Assembly: GCA_944385265.1 (NCBI GenBank)
Contig: CALWWO010000032.1
Coordinates: 1-9,791, forward strand
Origin: an uncultured Oscillospiraceae bacterium
GTDB taxonomy: Bacteria; Bacillota_A; Clostridia; Oscillospirales; Oscillospiraceae
Length of the DNA stretch: 9,791 bases
Direction of reading: 5' to 3'
Positions 1-6,714 of the stretch are shown in pieces. The notes beneath the pieces are model-generated. The model saw only the letters and a list, made by a program, of their open reading frames with translations. It was not told the DNA's origin and ran no database searches. Each line of letters starts with the position of its first letter. Positions within the stretch are counted from its first letter, which is position 1. The translations under genes were made by a program, and so were the position numbers.

Positions 1-2207
1 CTATATATAAAAATCAGATGGTGCAGCGCGGGCATGTTTTTGCTATCGTCGACGAGGTCGACTCTATACTCATAGACGAAGCGCGCACGCCGCTTATAAT
101 CTCCGGCAAGGGCGACGCCTCTACCGAGCTTTATGCGAGAGTCGACAAGTTTGTATCGCGCCTTAAAAAAGAGGTTTTCGCCTCTACCGACGCGAAGGAT
201 ATCATCGACGATAAAACGGATGCGGATTATATCGTGGACGAAAAGGCAAAATCTGCGACGCTTACAGCTAAGGGAATCGCCAAGGCGGAGGCTGAATTTG
301 GTCTTGAAAATCTCGCCGATCTCGAAAATTCCACGCTCGCGCACCATATAAATCAGGCGCTTAAGGCGCACGGTATAATGCACCGCGACGACGACTACGT
401 CGTACAGGACGGCAAAGTCATCATCATCGATGAGTTTACAGGCCGCACGATGCCGGGACGACGGTATTCCGAGGGGCTGCATCAGGCTATCGAGGCGAAG
501 GAGGGGCTTTCGGTCGAAAATGAAAGCAAAACTCTCGCTACGATAACATATCAGAACTTTTTCCGCCTGTATGAAAAGCTGTCCGGTATGACCGGGACTG
601 CTCTAACCGAGGCGGAGGAATTCTCCACGATATACAGTCTCGATATCATCGAGATACCGACAAACCGCCCGATGATAAGAAAAGATCATCCCGACGTCAT
701 CTATAAAAACCAAAACGGGAAAATACGCGCGATAATCGCGCAGATAGAAGAATGCCATGCAAAGGGGCAGCCTGTCCTCGTCGGCACTATAACTATCGAA
801 AAGAGCGAATATCTCTCCTCTCTGCTGCGGAAAAAAGGGATAAAACACAATGTTTTAAACGCGAAGCACCACGAGAGAGAGGCTGAGATCGTCGCGCAGG
901 CGGGTAAATTCGGCGCCGTTACCATCTCAACAAACATGGCTGGGCGCGGTACCGACATCATGCTCGGCGGTAATCCTGAATATCTCGCTATGAGTGATCT
1001 CAGAAAAGCGGGCTTTGACGAGCAGGTCATATCCGAAGCCACAGGTCACGCGGATACGGATGATGAAGAGATCCTCCGCGCGCGCGCCATGTTTGAAGAA
1101 AAGATGGCTGAGCATAAGGCGGTCACTTCCGAAGAGGCTGAGCGTGTGCGAGCCGTCGGCGGGCTTTTCATACTCGGTACCGAGCGGCATGAATCGCGCC
1201 GTATCGATAATCAGCTCCGCGGGCGTGCCGGACGTCAGGGCGACCCCGGCGAATCTCGCTTTTACATCGCCATGACAGACGACCTTATGCGGCTTTTCGG
1301 GACGGACCGCGTTGCAGGTCTTATATCCGCGCTTGATGAGGACACGCCTATCGAGCAGAAGATCCTCTCAAACTCTATCGAGCAAGCTCAAAAGCGCGTC
1401 GAGAGCCGCAATTTCCAAACCAGGAAAACTGTCCTCGAATATGACGACGTCATGAATCAGCAGCGCAATATAATCTATGAAGAGCGAAGAAAGGTCCTAA
1501 ACGGCGAGGATATAAGGTCCTACGTGCACTCTATGATAGAAGACGTCATAGATTCCACCGTGCACGACGAATATGCAAAGCTCGGCAGCGTCTCCTCTCT
1601 TTCCGATATAGTGGAGATCATCGCCCCGTTCCGCAGCATATTTGTTGTCCCATCCGAAATATCGTCGCTGTTCCCAAATCCCGTCGGCATGTCGGCTGAG
1701 GATATCTCGCAGGCGCTGCAAAGCAAAGCCTTTGAGGTATACGATCAAAAGGAAAAGCAGCTTGGAATGATCCCCGGCACCGATACGCCTCTTATGCGCG
1801 AGCTGGAGCGTGTAATAATGCTGCGCGTCGTTGACGAGTACTGGATGGATCATATCGACGCAATGACCGATCTGCGCCAGGGCATCGGGCTTCGCGCATA
1901 CGCGCAGTCAAATCCGGTGGACGCATATAAGAAAGAGGGCTTCGAGATGTTTGAAGCCATGGTAAACGGCATCAGAGAAGAGGTCGTCCGCAGAATATTC
2001 ACGGTTCGCGTCAAAGTAAATCAGACGCTTGAACGCAAAAGCGTTTCGCGCGATTTCACAGCCGCGCAAAACGCCGGCTCGGGAGCTAAAAAACAGCCCG
2101 TCAAAGTCGGCAAAAAGATCGGCAGGAACGATCCGTGCCCGTGCGGCAAGCTCCGTCCGAACGGTCTTCCCATGAAATACAAGGACTGCTGCGGCAAAAA
2201 TCTATGA
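1..2207 (+). CDS. secA: Preprotein translocase ATPase SecA, 5'-truncated by the window edge
   Basis: Motor ATPase that drives secretory preproteins through SecYEG at the cytoplasmic membrane. The reading frame is already open at base 3: the codons before the ATG at 18 read IYKNQ, matching the LYKEQ that precedes MVQR in other SecA proteins, so that ATG is internal. About 190 N-terminal residues, including Walker A, lie outside. Counting from the Met at 18: Walker B/DEAD-like DEVD at 12-15 followed by the conserved ILIDEARTP; NMAGRGTDI from 306; a roughly 60-residue insert (about 323-380) of a kind seen in many clostridial SecAs; motif VI RGRAGRQGD at 401-409; the helical wing/scaffold segment around W609; and a C-terminal zinc-binding tail with C707, C709, C724 and C725. 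The tail marks it as canonical SecA rather than SecA2. The CxC to CC spacing is 14 residues instead of the usual 8. It ends in TGA, 32 nt before pgeF. Confidence 0.97.
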   Translation, partial: IYKNQMVQRGHVFAIVDEVDSILIDEARTPLIISGKGDASTELYARVDKFVSRLKKEVFASTDAKDIIDDKTDADYIVDEKAKSATLTAKGIAKAEAEFGLENLADLENSTLAHHINQALKAHGIMHRDDDYVVQDGKVIIIDEFTGRTMPGRRYSEGLHQAIEAKEGLSVENESKTLATITYQNFFRLYEKLSGMTGTALTEAEEFSTIYSLDIIEIPTNRPMIRKDHPDVIYKNQNGKIRAIIAQIEECHAKGQPVLVGTITIEKSEYLSSLLRKKGIKHNVLNAKHHEREAEIVAQAGKFGAVTISTNMAGRGTDIMLGGNPEYLAMSDLRKAGFDEQVISEATGHADTDDEEILRARAMFEEKMAEHKAVTSEEAERVRAVGGLFILGTERHESRRIDNQLRGRAGRQGDPGESRFYIAMTDDLMRLFGTDRVAGLISALDEDTPIEQKILSNSIEQAQKRVESRNFQTRKTVLEYDDVMNQQRNIIYEERRKVLNGEDIRSYVHSMIEDVIDSTVHDEYAKLGSVSSLSDIVEIIAPFRSIFVVPSEISSLFPNPVGMSAEDISQALQSKAFEVYDQKEKQLGMIPGTDTPLMRELERVIMLRVVDEYWMDHIDAMTDLRQGIGLRAYAQSNPVDAYKKEGFEMFEAMVNGIREEVVRRIFTVRVKVNQTLERKSVSRDFTAAQNAGSGAKKQPVKVGKKIGRNDPCPCGKLRPNGLPMKYKDCCGKNL

Positions 2208-2239
2208 CCGTCCGCTTTGACAGAAAAGAGTTGTAGTTT

Positions 2240-3037
2240 ATGGATTTGATCTCAAAAACCACCGGCGGCGTCACGTATATGACGGCGCGTAATATCGATA
2301 CGCCGCACGCGTTTACAACGCGCTTCGGCGGCGTGTCCGGCGGAATATACTCGTCCCTCAACCTCGGTGAAAACACAGGCGACAGCAGCGAAAATATCGC
2401 AGAAAATTACGCCGCGCTGTGCCGCGCCCTCGATATCCCGCAGGAAAGTCTTGTGTTCTCCCGTCAGGTCCATAGAGCTGACATACGCGAGGTCGGGTAT
2501 GGCGACAAGCATGAGCTGTTCTCTCCCATACCGTATGAAGCCGACGGGCTTATAACGGACAAGCCCATGCTCCCGCTCGTTATCTTCACGGCAGACTGTA
2601 TCCCCGTCCTTCTGCACGATCCTGTTCGGAAAGCAGTCGGAGCCGTCCACTGCGGATGGCGCGGGACCGTTCTTGATATAGCGGGAAACACCGTACGGAA
2701 AATGCAGGAGCGTTACGGCTCGCATCCGCAGGATATCCGCGCTGCCATCGGTCCCGGAATAGGGTTATGCTGCTTTGAGACAGGCGACGACGTGGCAAAC
2801 GCCGTTTACAATATCCTGGGCAAGGACGCCGACCGCTTCGTATTGCCAAAAGAAGAAAAATATATGGTGGACCTGAAAGGCATAAACAGTTTTTTGCTTC
2901 AAAAAGCCGGTCTCTTGTCTGAAAATATAGCTGTCTCCGGCGAATGTACGATGTGCAGCCATGAGAAATACTGGTCTCATCGTTATACAAAAGGTCAGCG
3001 CGGCTCTCAAGCCTCTGTGATAATGCTGAAAGGATAG
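2240..3037 (+). CDS. pgeF: Peptidoglycan editing factor PgeF (YfiH/YlmD/LACC1 family)
   Basis: A 265-residue cytoplasmic protein of the family formerly called multicopper polyphenol oxidase or laccase-domain. E. coli PgeF (YfiH) limits L-serine misincorporation into peptidoglycan precursors; LACC1/FAMIN and bacterial relatives act on purine nucleosides (phosphorolysis and adenosine deamination). Family signatures in order: FTTRFGGVSGG near the N terminus, SLNLG, QVHRADI, TADCIPVLLHDP, VHCGWRGT, AAIGPGIG, and a C-terminal ECTMC followed by SHR. The expected Zn-binding triad is H78, C120 and H137. Length is typical. The ATG at 2240 has a weak purine-rich site (AAAAGAG, ending 2230); the ATG at about 2279 is a less likely start because it would trim the N-terminal strand. 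It lies 32 nt after secA and 5 nt before the lipoprotein gene, suggesting one operon. It ends in TAG; reading through would add only three residues before a TGA. Confidence 0.93.
   Translation: MDLISKTTGGVTYMTARNIDTPHAFTTRFGGVSGGIYSSLNLGENTGDSSENIAENYAALCRALDIPQESLVFSRQVHRADIREVGYGDKHELFSPIPYEADGLITDKPMLPLVIFTADCIPVLLHDPVRKAVGAVHCGWRGTVLDIAGNTVRKMQERYGSHPQDIRAAIGPGIGLCCFETGDDVANAVYNILGKDADRFVLPKEEKYMVDLKGINSFLLQKAGLLSENIAVSGECTMCSHEKYWSHRYTKGQRGSQASVIMLKG
3029..3034 (+). promoter_or_regulatory. Ribosome binding site for the TTG-started lipoprotein gene, inside the pgeF 3' end
   Basis: AAAGGA sits within the last codons of pgeF, 8 nt before a TTG start. It decides the start of the lipoprotein gene, since no ATG lies near and translation from this TTG gives an intact signal peptide at once. 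The placement predicts translational coupling to pgeF. Confidence 0.6.
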
Positions 3038-3042
3038 GAAAA

Positions 3043-4626
3043 TTGAAAATCATATCATTTTTTACATGCATTGCAATTTTGCTTTCTTTATGTACCGGCT
3101 GCTCCGGCGGCTCCACTTCTGACAGCAGTTCATCGGCGGATATGAGTTCCTCCGTTCCTGATGATGTCGAAACCGGCAGCGAGCATGAGCTTGCCCCATT
3201 TACCGTTTTGTATAATCCGTCCTCATCGATAAACCCCATGGTGTGCACCGATTTGTACAACTCGGTGCTCGACTCGCTTATTTATGAGACGCTCTTCACG
3301 CTTGACGAATCGTTTGAGCCCATCCCCCTGCTTGTTGAGGAATACAGTACCGTGGACGGAATAACGTATTCCTTTACCATCAAGGAGGGCGTGTATTTTC
3401 ACGACGGGACGGAAATGACGGCTGAAGATGTGGCATATTCCATAAGGCAGGCGTCATACTCCGGCAAATATTCTTCCCGCCTGAAGGATTTTTACAGCGC
3501 TGCGGCGTCGGACACATATTCATTGACCGTTACGCTTCAAAAAGCGAATTACAGGTTTGCGTCGCTCCTTGATATCCCGGTCATCAAAAATCTTTCCGTC
3601 GGTGAAGATATCCCGTCCGGCACGGGACCTTATGTATATACGGAAAACGCCGGCAGCGCCCAGCTTACGGCGTTTAACGGATACCGTGATTATAACGAGC
3701 TGCCGGTCGATCGCGTGCTTTTAAAGGAGTATAATGAGAATAACGTCGTATCGGAGTTTTCAGCCGGTAAAATTTCTCTTATGCCAGCTGATCCCACGGG
3801 CGCCAAGCCGTTCCAGATAAGAATCGATCACGAGGCGAGGTATTACGGCTCGTCCGTTATGCAGTATGTCGGATTCAATTTGCGCACAGGCAAAAGCCTG
3901 CTGTTGAATCCAAGTTTCAGAATGGCGGTAGGGTACGCTATCGACCGCGATAAAATAGTATCCGATATTTTTAACGGATACGCCGACAAGGCTTCGCTTG
4001 CACTGCATCCGGCGCTTGGCTTTTACGATACGGAATGGGAGACCGGATCGGAATACTCGCTGCAATCGGCATCCTCCCTGCTGTCCTCTCTTGGATTTGA
4101 GGATTGTAACGGCGACGGCTGGCTTGAGTACACCTATTCTTCCGGATATGACGAGGTATCCTTGAGCTTTATAGTAAATGCCGACAATGGCACGAAAGTC
4201 GACGCGGCTAAATATATAGTCGGCGCGCTGAACGACTTGGGGCTTAACGTGACCCTCTCTATCCTGAGCTGGGATGAATACGTTTACGCGCTAAGCGAAG
4301 GTAACTTTGACCTCTATTACGCTGAGACACGCCTTACAGCCGATTTTGATCTATCCTCGATCCTCTCATCCGACGGCGCAGTTAATTACTGCGGCGTCAG
4401 CGACGCGAGGTATACAGAGCTTATAAACGCCTACCTGTCGGCGGAGGATGATGAACAAACCGCCGCGGCAGCCGGCGAACTTGCCGAGTATATCAGGCAG
4501 GATTCCGCTATAATACCGATCCTGTTCAAAGAATACTCCGTCTTATCGCAGAGAGATATGATTTCCGGCATACGTCCGACACAATCGAATATCCTCAGCG
4601 GTTTTATCGGCAGTGAAATAAAGTAA
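3043..4626 (+). CDS. Extracellular solute-binding lipoprotein, family 5 (oligopeptide/nickel ABC type)
   Basis: A 527-residue lipoprotein expected to sit on the outer face of the membrane and hand a solute to an ABC importer. The N terminus is Lys-2, a hydrophobic stretch (about 3-16) and a lipobox LCTGC giving lipidated Cys20; the -3 position is Cys rather than the usual Leu. A Ser-rich linker follows (about 21-45). Family-5 landmarks: the N-lobe segment with YSFTIKEGVYFHDGTEMTAEDV, GTGPY in the middle, VGFNLRTG then FRMAVGYAIDRDKIV, the LGFEDCNGDG turn, and a C-terminal lobe ending in an IIPILFKEY-type strand. Length is normal. The start is TTG with AAAGGA 8 nt upstream, 5 nt after pgeF. 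No permease or ATPase gene accompanies it here, so it is an orphan in this window and its ligand cannot be read from sequence; peptides are the default for the family. Confidence 0.88.
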   Translation: MKIISFFTCIAILLSLCTGCSGGSTSDSSSSADMSSSVPDDVETGSEHELAPFTVLYNPSSSINPMVCTDLYNSVLDSLIYETLFTLDESFEPIPLLVEEYSTVDGITYSFTIKEGVYFHDGTEMTAEDVAYSIRQASYSGKYSSRLKDFYSAAASDTYSLTVTLQKANYRFASLLDIPVIKNLSVGEDIPSGTGPYVYTENAGSAQLTAFNGYRDYNELPVDRVLLKEYNENNVVSEFSAGKISLMPADPTGAKPFQIRIDHEARYYGSSVMQYVGFNLRTGKSLLLNPSFRMAVGYAIDRDKIVSDIFNGYADKASLALHPALGFYDTEWETGSEYSLQSASSLLSSLGFEDCNGDGWLEYTYSSGYDEVSLSFIVNADNGTKVDAAKYIVGALNDLGLNVTLSILSWDEYVYALSEGNFDLYYAETRLTADFDLSSILSSDGAVNYCGVSDARYTELINAYLSAEDDEQTAAAAGELAEYIRQDSAIIPILFKEYSVLSQRDMISGIRPTQSNILSGFIGSEIK

Positions 4627-4632
4627 AAAGTT

Positions 4633-4637
4633 GGGGG
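4633..4637 (+). promoter_or_regulatory. Ribosome binding site for cdd
   Basis: A GGGGG run followed by TAAAAGAT places this purine tract 8 nt before the ATG at 4646. It favours that ATG over the in-frame TTG at 4631, which overlaps the G tract itself and would add five residues absent from the family. Confidence 0.6.
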
Positions 4638-4645
4638 TAAAAGAT

Positions 4646-5038
4646 ATGACTGACAGAGAACTTATCAACATGGCAAAAAATATTTCCGAGGCGGCTTATG
4701 CTCCGTACTCCAAATTTCGTGTAGGCGCCGCCCTTGAATGCACCGACGGCACGATTTTTACAGGCTGCAATATCGAAAACGCGGCTCTCGGCTGCACCAT
4801 ATGCGCCGAACGCGTCGCCGTATTCAAGGCGATAAGCGAGGGCAAACGCGATTTTGTGAGGATAGCTGTTTTCGCAGAATCGACGAATTACTGCACCCCG
4901 TGCGGTTCATGCCGCCAGGTGCTGAACGAGTTTGCGCCGGAGATCGAGGTGCTGTGCGCGAAATCGGACGGTCGGTACGTCAGCTATAAATTAAAAGATA
5001 TGCTGCCGTTTTCCTTTGGCAGCGAGTATCTGATATAA
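4646..5038 (+). CDS. cdd: Cytidine deaminase
   Basis: A 130-residue zinc enzyme that deaminates cytidine and deoxycytidine to uridine and deoxyuridine in pyrimidine salvage; the short form works as a homotetramer. From the ATG at 4646: AYAPYSKFRVGAAL at 17-30, NIEN (42-45) for ribose binding, and the zinc site C53-A-E55 plus P-C86-G-S-C89-R-Q. These ligand positions coincide with those of Bacillus subtilis Cdd, and length fits the family, so the gene looks complete and active. It lies 19 nt downstream of the solute-binding lipoprotein and probably ends the secA-pgeF-lipoprotein-cdd transcript. Its neighbour PgeF belongs to a family with purine-nucleoside activity, giving a possible nucleoside-salvage theme. 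It is followed by a 301-bp gap and a convergent gene. Confidence 0.97.
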   Translation: MTDRELINMAKNISEAAYAPYSKFRVGAALECTDGTIFTGCNIENAALGCTICAERVAVFKAISEGKRDFVRIAVFAESTNYCTPCGSCRQVLNEFAPEIEVLCAKSDGRYVSYKLKDMLPFSFGSEYLI

Positions 5039-5117
5039 CTTGCCCAGCGCTCTATCATACTTTAGGTACAGCTTTTGCTTAAAGCCGGGCGCTTAACCCA
5101 TTTTCGTTTAAGACGCA

Positions 5118-5137
5118 GCGCACAGGCGCGCTTTCTT
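5118..5137 (+). terminator. Possible weak intrinsic terminator after cdd
   Basis: GCGC-ACAG-GCGC can form a 4-bp GC hairpin, followed by a pyrimidine-rich GCTTTCTT. The stem is short and the T-tract is broken, so this is a weak candidate only. It lies about 80 nt past the cdd stop. Confidence 0.2.
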
Positions 5138-5186
5138 ATCAAAATTGCAGATAACGGATATGACGTCTCTTTAAACGTAAAGCACA

Positions 5187-5200
5187 GGCGCATATGCGCC
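5187..5200. other. 14-bp perfect palindrome GGCGCATATGCGCC
   Basis: The sequence equals its own reverse complement. As RNA it would fold to a 5-bp all-GC stem with an ATAT loop in either direction; as DNA it could be a dimer-binding site. No T-run follows on either strand, so it is not a standard terminator. It sits at the end of one unit of the surrounding repeats. Confidence 0.4.
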
Positions 5201-5339
5201 GCTTAAAATGCTGTATGCGAATGCCTGACCGTTTAAATTGCGATATGCAAATGCCCGGACTGTTTAAGAGGTATGTTGGACGCGCTCTGCAAGCAAAGCG
5301 CAGGAGCCGATACCCCCGCGCTTTTAAGGCATATGCGTT

Positions 5340-5816
5340 TTAACCCATTACTTTCTCTATCAGGTGCTCGAGCTCGTCGGCGTTACGCGCTTTTCCGCGC
5401 GCAAGCTTTATGTATAGCTGCGATAGTTTTCTGTCAGGCGTCGCTGCCGCGGCTTTCTCGTACGACAGCTGCCCCTCCGTTTCGGCTATGTAGCGCTCTC
5501 GCAACGCCGACAGCATCGAACTTATCTGTTTTCGCTCTGTTTTTGGCGTGTAGCTGTCTCCGGTAAGGATAAAATATGCCATTTGAAGCTGTTTTAGATT
5601 CGCGCGTCCGTCGTTTGCCAGCCTTGCAAACATCAGTTTTGAATTTCTGCTGCTTCTTGCGGACATTCTTTTATAACATTCTACCCCGTCCGCCTCGCTC
5701 TGTATAAACCTTTGCAGCATAGTTTGGTTGTTCTCCGCCGCGTTAGTTCCCCGGTCTTGAGCTTTTTCGGGCTCATACCCTGATGACTCGGCGACGCGGC
5801 TCCATACCTCATTCAA
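5340..5816 (-). CDS. Ferritin-like (rubrerythrin-type) four-helix protein with degenerate metal sites
   Basis: A 158-residue protein resembling small clostridial ferritin-like proteins: a short N-terminal VWxRV segment, then two similar helix pairs. Helix 1 (about 33-52) has E41 and Y48; helix 2 (61-80) has LANDGRANLKQLQ; a YFILTGDSY stretch links to helix 3 (about 103-122) with E112 and Y119; helix 4 (133-155) has LARGKARNADEL. In my recollection of the family, helices 2 and 4 each carry E-x-x-H. Here those positions are G70/N73 and K142/N145, so the di-iron site should be lost while the fold looks kept. The start is uncertain: TTG at 5816 has no good Shine-Dalgarno, and the frame stays open upstream to a TGA near 5866 without ATG or GTG. 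It converges on cdd and diverges from rsmE. Function unknown; a structural or sensor role is a guess. Confidence 0.65.
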   Translation of the reverse strand: MNEVWSRVAESSGYEPEKAQDRGTNAAENNQTMLQRFIQSEADGVECYKRMSARSSRNSKLMFARLANDGRANLKQLQMAYFILTGDSYTPKTERKQISSMLSALRERYIAETEGQLSYEKAAAATPDRKLSQLYIKLARGKARNADELEHLIEKVMG

Positions 5817-5871
5817 TTTCTCAAGTCCATAAGAATTTTCCGTTTGAAACGCCCCCTCTCTCAGTCAGTAC

Positions 5872-5901
5872 ATTCTATGTGGCGGGCAGTCTCAAAGTTA
5901 A
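5872..5901 (-). promoter_or_regulatory. Candidate promoter for the ferritin-like gene
   Basis: On the minus strand TTAACT (5901-5896) and TAGAAT (5877-5872) resemble -35 and -10 boxes (4/6 and 5/6 matches to consensus) with an 18-bp spacer. Transcription would start near 5865, leaving a leader of about 50 nt before the TTG at 5816. It is a match by eye only. Confidence 0.3.
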
Positions 5902-5911
5902 TCGATCGTAC

Positions 5912-5916
5912 AGGAG
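5912..5916 (+). promoter_or_regulatory. Ribosome binding site that fixes the rsmE start
   Basis: AGGAG lies 8 nt before the ATG at 5925. The frame is open further upstream to an ATG at 5844, but that start has no such site, and the family N terminus (M-P-R-F-F) begins exactly at 5925. Confidence 0.8.
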
Positions 5917-5924
5917 TTTTTTCT

Positions 5925-6665
5925 ATGCCAAGATTTTTTATAACCGCATCGAACATTTTCGGCGGAACGGCTTATCTCAGCGCTCAGGATATAGAGCATA
6001 TGCGCGTGCTCCGTATCCGCCGTGGCGAAATATTTACCGTCTGCGATTCAAACGGCACTGATTATACATGCCGTTTAGATGAAAGCGACCCTACGGGCAT
6101 GTCGGCGGAGATAATCTCCGCGTCGCCGTCACGCGGCGAGCCGTCCGTAAGCTGCACGATATACGCCGCTTTTTCAAAGGGCGATAAAATGGACTCCGTG
6201 ATACAGAAATGCGTCGAGCTCGGCGCAAATGGGATCGTGGTGTTCCCATCGGCGCGCTGCGTGTCGAAGCCAGACGGCGCGGCGCTTTTAAAAAAATTAA
6301 ACCGCTGGCAGCGGATAGCGGCAGAAGCGGCAAAGCAGTCTGAACGCGGCATGATACCGCAGGTGTCTGCTGTAGCCACCTTCAAAGACGCTGTAAGCCT
6401 TGCATCTAAGGCGGACGTCCCGCTGTTTTTGTATGAAAACGAGCGCAAGCTCGGTATCGTCTCGGCGCTTGAGGTCCGCAAAGACGCAAAAACCGTCTCG
6501 ATCGTCACAGGTCCGGAGGGCGGATTTGAGCAGGACGAGGTTGAAGCAGCGCTTGGGTACGGGATGATCTCCGCGTCTCTCGGCACGCGTATATTGAGAT
6601 GCGAAACGGCTCCCGTCGTCGCGCTCTCCGCCGTCATGTGCCTTACGGGCAATCTGGGCGGCTGA
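5925..6665 (+). CDS. rsmE: 16S rRNA (uracil-1498-N3)-methyltransferase RsmE
   Basis: A 246-residue SPOUT-class methyltransferase that uses S-adenosylmethionine to methylate N3 of U1498 in 16S rRNA of the small ribosomal subunit. The N terminus MPRFF and the HMRVLRIRRGE segment form the PUA-like RNA-binding part. The catalytic half shows GDKMDSVIQKCVELG (from G86), RWQRIAAEAAKQSERG, the cofactor-knot motif GPEGGF (196-201) and LGTRILRCETA near the end, all in the usual order. Length is typical and no key motif is broken. The start at 5925 is set by AGGAG 8 nt upstream and by the family N terminus. It is divergent from the ferritin-like gene and 49 nt upstream of glgB; the short gap suggests co-transcription with the glycogen genes although the functions are unrelated. 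Confidence 0.96.
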   Translation: MPRFFITASNIFGGTAYLSAQDIEHMRVLRIRRGEIFTVCDSNGTDYTCRLDESDPTGMSAEIISASPSRGEPSVSCTIYAAFSKGDKMDSVIQKCVELGANGIVVFPSARCVSKPDGAALLKKLNRWQRIAAEAAKQSERGMIPQVSAVATFKDAVSLASKADVPLFLYENERKLGIVSALEVRKDAKTVSIVTGPEGGFEQDEVEAALGYGMISASLGTRILRCETAPVVALSAVMCLTGNLGG

Positions 6666-6701
6666 GCCTTTGCATGCGTTGCCGGTCGTACTATATTTTT
6701 T

Positions 6702-6707
6702 GGGAGG
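6702..6707 (+). promoter_or_regulatory. Ribosome binding site that fixes the glgB start
   Basis: GGGAGG lies 7 nt before the ATG at 6715. An in-frame TTG at 6670 would put this site inside the coding region and add 15 hydrophobic residues not expected in the family, so the ATG is preferred. Confidence 0.85.
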
Positions 6708-6714
6708 TGCTCCG

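Larger units (their letters stand above)
5078..5343. repeat. Decayed tandem array, period about 31 bp, filling the cdd/ferritin-like convergent gap
   Basis: This is the 301-bp gene-free gap (5039-5339) between two convergent genes. (T/C)TTAA-led units begin at 5107, 5170, 5202, 5232, 5263 and 5323, with a weaker one near 5138; gaps are about 30-32 bp or twice that. The best pair is 5203-5231 and 5233-5262, which agree at most positions (TTAAA, TGC, TATGC, AATGCC). GCACAGGCGC recurs exactly at 5120 and 5182, CATATGCG at 5191 and 5330, and TTAACCCATT at 5093 and 5340. I see no coding potential confined to the gap and no hairpin with a clean T-run, so no clear terminator for either gene. Units are too diverged, and lack constant repeat-spacer alternation, to be CRISPR. 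Confidence 0.5.

Noticed and set aside
18..2207. ATG at 18 as the true start of a short SecA
   Set aside because: The frame is open upstream to the window edge and encodes residues that match SecA, so the gene is cut by the edge, not short.
5071..5085. Hairpin GCTTT-TGCTT-AAAGC after cdd as a terminator
   Set aside because: The stem is five mostly A-T pairs and is followed by GC-rich sequence without a T-run.
5078..5343. CRISPR array
   Set aside because: There is no constant repeat alternating with unique spacers; the units themselves are diverged and adjacent, and no cas genes are present.
5273..5566. 97-codon plus-strand reading frame across the end of the ferritin-like gene
   Set aside because: It lies mostly antisense to a better-supported gene, shows no recognisable protein features and has no good ribosome binding site.
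5844..5874. TTGAAA (5844-5849) and TACATT (5869-5874) as a promoter for rsmE
   Set aside because: The spacer is 19 bp and the -10 box is poor; too weak to list, though rsmE needs some promoter in this region.
5783..6061. 92-codon plus-strand reading frame over the start of rsmE
   Set aside because: It is out of frame with rsmE, has low-complexity content and is explained as a shadow of the rsmE region.
6670..6697. TTGCAT (6670-6675) and TATATT (6692-6697) resembling a promoter before glgB
   Set aside because: A start site about 7 nt after the -10 box would fall within the GGGAGG ribosome binding site at 6702-6707, leaving no usable leader; the -35 box matches only 3 of 6.
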